Assembly (NCBI RefSeq): GCF_001424645.1 | Contig: NZ_LMQR01000001.1 | Coordinates: forward strand, 613,301 to 677,300 | Origin: Frigoribacterium sp. Leaf415 | Lineage (GTDB): Bacteria; Actinomycetota; Actinomycetes; Actinomycetales; Microbacteriaceae | DNA length: 64,000 nucleotides | Direction: 5' to 3' | Shown: piece after piece, positions 60,817-64,000 of the stretch | How positions within the stretch are numbered: the stretch's first letter is position 1 | How the letters are laid out: each line of letters opens with the position of its first letter | Translations under genes and position numbers: made by a program | Notes under the pieces: model-generated | The model's input: only the letters and a program-made list of their open reading frames with translations | What the model was told of the DNA's origin: nothing | The model's database searches: none

Positions 60817-60822
60817 ACCGTA
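60817..60822 (-). promoter_or_regulatory. -10 box of the leaderless glgE-glgB promoter
   Basis: TACGGT on the minus strand ends 7 bases before GTG 60809, and no Shine-Dalgarno sequence is present. Confidence 0.55.
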
Positions 60823-61221
60823 CCCGGTCTGGCCCGCCCGGTCCCGACCCGGACACGACCCGGGCCCTGGTCGGGGCGCCGGGGGCGGATCGGGGTGCAG
60901 ATCGCGTCTTTCGGGGTACAAACCGGTGTCCACCCTGTCGCCGACAGACGTCACGGTCCGTTTTGTCCCCCCAACTGGGTGCATGCATCGGCATGGATGG
61001 CCTGTCGGCACTTTGGGGGACCGCGTAATGTCGGATCTGTCGTCGCGGCCTGCCCGCCCGAAGAACCCGAACTCCTCGAGAGCCCGGCGCCCGACGACAC
61101 CGATCGGCCGCCCGACCCGGAGCCGACAGCCCCTGCAGCGCCGTGTGCCACCCCGACGTCGACCCGACCGACGGTGCACGGCGGTGCTCGAGCGCGCCTC
61201 GGCGCGCGGAACAGGACCCAC
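60823..61221. other. Long divergent intergenic region between glgE and the exported-protein cluster
   Basis: The 399 bases contain an inverted repeat GTCCCCC...GGGGGAC (60965-60971 with 61015-61021) directly before the candidate -10 box TAATGT, which could be an operator. A palindromic TGCATGCA lies at about 60980. The part after the promoter is a leader of about 185 bases, mostly spanned by a possible 65-codon frame described separately. Confidence 0.5.
61026..61031 (+). promoter_or_regulatory. -10 box for the alternate-signal-peptide cluster
   Basis: TAATGT lies just after the inverted repeat GTCCCCC/GGGGGAC and about 190 bases before ATG 61222. No matching -35 is convincing. Confidence 0.4.
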
Positions 61222-61225
61222 ATGA
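61028..61225 (+). CDS. Possible small basic protein overlapping the next gene
   Basis: A 65-codon frame beginning MSDLSSRPARPKNPNSS, rich in Arg and Pro, whose TGA overlaps ATG 61222 in the ATGA arrangement typical of coupled genes. Against it, the ATG lies inside the candidate -10 box and the composition resembles chance frames in G+C-rich DNA. It has no domain I recognise. Confidence 0.25.
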   Translation: MSDLSSRPARPKNPNSSRARRPTTPIGRPTRSRQPLQRRVPPRRRPDRRCTAVLERASARGTGPT

Positions 61226-61800
61226 ACAAGCTCGTCAAGGGTGCCGTCGCCGGTGCCGCCGGCATCGCCCTCCTCCTCGGTGGCGCCGGGACCTTCGCCC
61301 TCTGGAACGCCAGCACCGAGGTCAACGCCGCCAGCGTCGCCTCGGGCACCCTCTCGCTCGCCCAGTCGTCGGCGGGCAGCTGGACCGACGTCACGAACGG
61401 CCGGAGCACGGCCCTGACGACCGCCCAGGTCGCCGCCTACAAGATCGTCCCCGGCAGCAAGCTGCAGTTCACGCAGCCGATCACCATCGCCGCCTCGGGC
61501 AACGACCTGCGGGCCGACCTCACCTACGACGCGGCTTCGGTCACCGGCAGCCTGAAGCCCTACGTGACGAACACGCTGACCCTCTCGACCGCCGCCGGCG
61601 CCACGACCCTGCCGTCCGGCGTCACCGCGGGCAGCACGGCCGGCAGCTACGTCGTCGCCCCCGTGTCCGCCGGGAGCACCTCGGCCGTCGTGACCTTCGT
61701 CGTCGAGCTGCCCTCGACGGTGTCCGACGCCGCCAGCCAGGGCGGCACGCTCGACCTGAGCAAGCTGACCTTCACGCTCAAGCAGCGCGCCATCGCGTAG
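61222..61800 (+). CDS. Exported protein with alternate-type signal peptide
   Basis: A 192-residue protein. The N-terminus (KLVKGAVAGAAGIALLLGG) is followed by AGTFALWNAST, the pattern of proteins processed by SipW-type signal peptidases, as in TasA-like fibre proteins and their actinobacterial relatives. The mature part is a Thr/Ser/Ala-rich beta-strand sequence without cysteine and ends abruptly in KQRAIA. A surface fibre or matrix role is inferred. A weak AGGA ribosome binding site precedes the ATG. Confidence 0.82.
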   Translation: MNKLVKGAVAGAAGIALLLGGAGTFALWNASTEVNAASVASGTLSLAQSSAGSWTDVTNGRSTALTTAQVAAYKIVPGSKLQFTQPITIAASGNDLRADLTYDAASVTGSLKPYVTNTLTLSTAAGATTLPSGVTAGSTAGSYVVAPVSAGSTSAVVTFVVELPSTVSDAASQGGTLDLSKLTFTLKQRAIA

Positions 61801-61955
61801 CGGGTGCCGGTGGCCCGACGGCCGCCGCACCCCGCCTCACCGACCGGTGACCGGACCGCACCCGACGCGGTCCGGTCGCCACCTCCCGTCCCGCCCGCCC
61901 GACCAGGGGCTCACGGGCCACCGCATCGCACGACCGACCACCAGGGGGTGAGACG

Positions 61956-62555
61956 TTGACCGGACAGCCCGGCGGACGCGCGCGTCATCGCTCTCCCGAG
62001 CGCGCCTCCTCGTCCCGTCGTCCGCTGCGCTCGCTCTGGGCGGGGACGGCCGTCGTGGCCGGGGCGGTCGCCGTCGGGCTCGTGGCGACCGGCGGGACGT
62101 ACGCGCTGTGGAACTCCGCGGTCGCCCCCACGGCCGTCACGGTCGCGTCGGGCACGGCGGGACTCTCGGTCGGCAGCGTCAAGGCACTCGACACGTCCGC
62201 CCTCGGCCCCGGCGGCGCGACCGCGGGCACGTTCACCGCGACCAACACGGGGTCGGTCGGCCTGTCCATGCGGGTCGCGGCGGGGACCACCACGGCATCG
62301 GCGACCGCCCTGCCCGGTGAGCTGACCGTGAAGCTCGCGGCCGTCACGAAGTCGGCGGACTGCGTCGCCGGCGTCGGCGGGTACTCCGCTCGACCCTCGG
62401 CGTTCGACACCGGCAGCGGCTACTTCACGCTGCCGGCCGGTGCCACCGCGACCGGGTGCGTCGTCGTCACCCTCGACTCGGACGTCCCCGCGACCCTGCA
62501 GAACCAGACCTCGTCGATCGGGCTCGTCCTGACCGGGACGCAGGTGGCCCCGTGA
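61956..62555 (+). CDS. Second exported protein with alternate-type signal peptide
   Basis: A 199-residue protein with a 30-residue Arg/Ser-rich start, a hydrophobic segment (AVVAGAVAVGLVATGG) and then TYALWNSAV, matching the 61222 protein at the proposed processing site. Two cysteines (SADCVAG and TGCVVV) may form a disulfide. The mature part is beta-rich, with GTFTATNTGSVGLSMRV like an immunoglobulin-type strand. The start TTG 61956 follows an AGGGGG stretch. One AGGAGGCGCG copy is at 62001. The stop overlaps the next GTG. Confidence 0.78.
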   Translation: MTGQPGGRARHRSPERASSSRRPLRSLWAGTAVVAGAVAVGLVATGGTYALWNSAVAPTAVTVASGTAGLSVGSVKALDTSALGPGGATAGTFTATNTGSVGLSMRVAAGTTTASATALPGELTVKLAAVTKSADCVAGVGGYSARPSAFDTGSGYFTLPAGATATGCVVVTLDSDVPATLQNQTSSIGLVLTGTQVAP

Positions 62556-63475
62556 CCGGGCGCCGCGTCGTGACGGGCCCACGGCCCCGGTCCGGTGTGC
62601 GATCGGCCCTGGCCGTCGTCGTCGTCGGCGTGATCGTCGGCGTCGCGCTGGCCTCCGGAGGGGCGGCCTCGGCGCTCTGGACGGCGTCCGCCACCCTCAC
62701 CGAGAAGGTCGCGACCGGCGCCGTCGGGCTCACGGCCGGAACCGTCGACGGTCTGCAGGCCGACTACTCCGGATCGACCCGGTCGCTCACGGCGCCGTGG
62801 ACCTTCACGAACTCGGGCACGGTCGCGGCCACGTACTCGACGCGCGGCAGCCTGAGCTCGGGCAGCTCCGCCGACCTCGCCGCGTCGATCGCCGTCGTCG
62901 GCTGGCCGGTGTCCGCGGCGTCCGCTTGCACCTCGACGGCGGCCGTCGGCTCGGGGAGCGTCAGCGGCACCTGGTCGGCCGTGCCGAACCTGTCGGGCAC
63001 GCTCGCGAGCAAGGCCAGCGCGACCTGGTGTCTCCGCACCTCGATCGCGACCTCGTCGCCCACCGGACGCGTCAACCCGGTCCTCACCGTGTCGCTGGCC
63101 GCCGGATCGTGGACCGCGACCCCGCAGGACCGCCGCATCGTGCAGAACAACACGATCGTCCCCGCGCAGACCGCGGTCTGCCGCACCGACGGCGAGGCCT
63201 ACGCGTGGCTCGACTTCGACCCCTCGACCCGCGCGACCGCGACCCGCTACGCGACCTACGTCGGCAGCACCCGGGTCTCGAACAACGAGCAGACCGGCGA
63301 CTACCCGCACTTCGCGTTCACCCGCGACAACGTGCCGAAGGACCCCTTCGGCGACGGCCTGATCAGCGTCGACATCCGAGTGATGGTCGACGGCCAGCCG
63401 ACCGACCTCATGGCCGTGGGCACGCTCAAGGTGGTCTACGACCAGTACGGGACGAGGAACATCCAGTGCGGGTGA
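62552..63475 (+). CDS. Third exported protein with alternate-type signal peptide
   Basis: A 307-residue protein. After an Arg-rich start and hydrophobic segment (ALAVVVVGVIVGVALASGG) it reads AASALWTASAT, again the ALW pattern. The middle is Ser/Thr-rich with cysteines in SACTST and TWCLRTS. The last 100 residues (TAVCRTDGEAYAWLDFDPS...) form a distinct, more polar domain ending CG. GTG 62552 overlaps the previous stop (GTGA) and its own stop overlaps the next GTG, so translation is coupled along the cluster. Confidence 0.77.
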   Translation: MTGRRVVTGPRPRSGVRSALAVVVVGVIVGVALASGGAASALWTASATLTEKVATGAVGLTAGTVDGLQADYSGSTRSLTAPWTFTNSGTVAATYSTRGSLSSGSSADLAASIAVVGWPVSAASACTSTAAVGSGSVSGTWSAVPNLSGTLASKASATWCLRTSIATSSPTGRVNPVLTVSLAAGSWTATPQDRRIVQNNTIVPAQTAVCRTDGEAYAWLDFDPSTRATATRYATYVGSTRVSNNEQTGDYPHFAFTRDNVPKDPFGDGLISVDIRVMVDGQPTDLMAVGTLKVVYDQYGTRNIQCG

Positions 63476-64000
63476 CCGGCGGCCGGGCGGTCGCGGTCGT
63501 CGTCGTCGCCACCGTCGCGGTGCTCGTCGCCACCGCCGGCGTCCTGTCGGCCGCGGCTCCCGCCACGGCCGCCGCCGCACCCCGCCTGATGGTCAGCGGC
63601 GACGGCGAGCACTGGCAGGGCCGCCTCGACTCGGCGCTGTTCGGCGACGACCTGCGGCTCGTCCCCGGGGCGAGTACGACGGGCACCTTCTGGGTGAAGA
63701 ACCTCTCGAGCGAGCCGGCCGCGCTCAGCGCCCGCCTCGTCGACCTCACGACCTCGTCGCCCGCCTTCGCCGAGGCGGTCACGGTCAGCTCGCACTCCGA
63801 CCTCGACGTCGGCGACCTGCCGCCTGTCACCCTGGCCGGTGACGGCTGCACCCCCGTGCTCGCGCCCGTCCGGCTCGCCGCGGGGCAGGAGGTGCCGGTC
63901 ACCGTCTCGGTCGCCCTCGACGGTTCCGCTGCCGACGGCACCGGCGACCAGACCCTCGACTTCGGCGTGCTCGTCACGCTCACCGGGCTGGCCGGGGCGG
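63472..64000 (+). CDS. Secreted protein of the same cluster (partial, runs off the window)
   Basis: The first 176 codons. A conventional signal peptide is visible: hydrophobic AVVVVATVAVLVATAGVLS, then AAAPATAAAAP with Ala-x-Ala sites. The mature part opens RLMVSGDGEHWQG and has FWVKNLSSEPAALSARLVD, an immunoglobulin-like strand pattern. It lacks the ALW motif of its three neighbours. It is probably an accessory of the exported-protein system; a SipW-like signal peptidase gene would be expected just beyond the window. Confidence 0.7.
   Translation, partial: MTGGRAVAVVVVATVAVLVATAGVLSAAAPATAAAAPRLMVSGDGEHWQGRLDSALFGDDLRLVPGASTTGTFWVKNLSSEPAALSARLVDLTTSSPAFAEAVTVSSHSDLDVGDLPPVTLAGDGCTPVLAPVRLAAGQEVPVTVSVALDGSAADGTGDQTLDFGVLVTLTGLAGA

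Larger units (their letters stand above)
4176..62010. repeat. Dispersed 10-mer AGGAGGCGCG, 23 copies
   Basis: Plus-strand copies start at 17009, 19127, 21091, 24056, 25823, 28799, 32321, 43073 and 55600. Minus-strand copies (CGCGCCTCCT on the plus strand) start at 4176, 10911, 14104, 16314, 20067, 21112, 24078, 27460, 38236, 39627, 50337, 56482, 58448 and 62001. Most have C or G before and G after. The coordinates give the outer limits only; the motif is scattered. Counted by eye, so a few may be missed. Confidence 0.85.

Overview
The window is very G+C-rich, about 70% or more by eye, and is packed with genes using GTG and TTG starts as well as ATG. Gene content and order (plsC-gpsA-ddl-thiL-recG-coaD, rpmF-rnc-mutM-smc-ftsY-ffh, rpsP-khpA-rimM-trmD-rplS-lepB-rnhB-yraN-yifB-dprA-xer, rpsB-tsf-pyrH-frr-cdsA, glgE-glgB) point to an actinomycete chromosome. 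The DUF3515 lipoprotein, the DivIVA-type coiled-coil proteins and the alternate-type signal peptide cluster fit Microbacteriaceae best; genus cannot be fixed from the sequence alone.

Layout. 1-9.5 kb: phospholipid and cell-wall precursors (plsC end, gpsA, ddl), thiL, rsmD, an acyl-CoA dehydrogenase, recG, coaD. 9.5-14.2 kb: a moxR / DUF58 / transglutaminase-like operon, sitting between coaD and yceD. 14.2-20.8 kb: yceD, rpmF, rnc, mutM, smc. 21-23 kb: a histidine phosphatase and a TerC-type membrane protein behind a yybP-ykoY manganese riboswitch. 23-27.5 kb: ftsY, lipA/lipB and ffh. 27.5-39.2 kb: a GCS2-type carboxylate-amine ligase, then the ribosome, tRNA, secretion and DNA-processing block from rpsP to xer. 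39.2-43.1 kb: an M23 peptidase-like protein, an MFS sugar porter and a BCCT transporter. 43.1-47.7 kb: rpsB, tsf, pyrH, frr, cdsA. 47.7-56.5 kb: a protein with four DivIVA-like motifs, a lytic transglycosylase-like protein, a small CxxC protein, a hydrolase, an AI-2E-type permease, a long hendecad coiled-coil protein, a membrane/lipoprotein fusion and a thioredoxin-TPR protein. 56.5-60.8 kb: glgE-glgB for alpha-glucan synthesis. 61-64 kb: a cluster of small exported proteins with an alternate-type signal peptide, running off the end.

Regulation. Many genes have a TAnnnT -10 hexamer 6-9 bases before the start codon and no Shine-Dalgarno sequence, so leaderless transcripts look common. The thiL and DUF3515 genes form a divergent leaderless pair with overlapping -10 boxes. 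Operon ends are often marked by long perfect hairpins without T-tracts.

The most unusual signal is a short DNA motif, AGGAGGCGCG. I found it 23 times, in intergenic DNA, in several different reading frames, as a ribosome binding site, and as inverted pairs that form two terminators. No insertion sequence, prophage, CRISPR array, rRNA or tRNA gene was seen.
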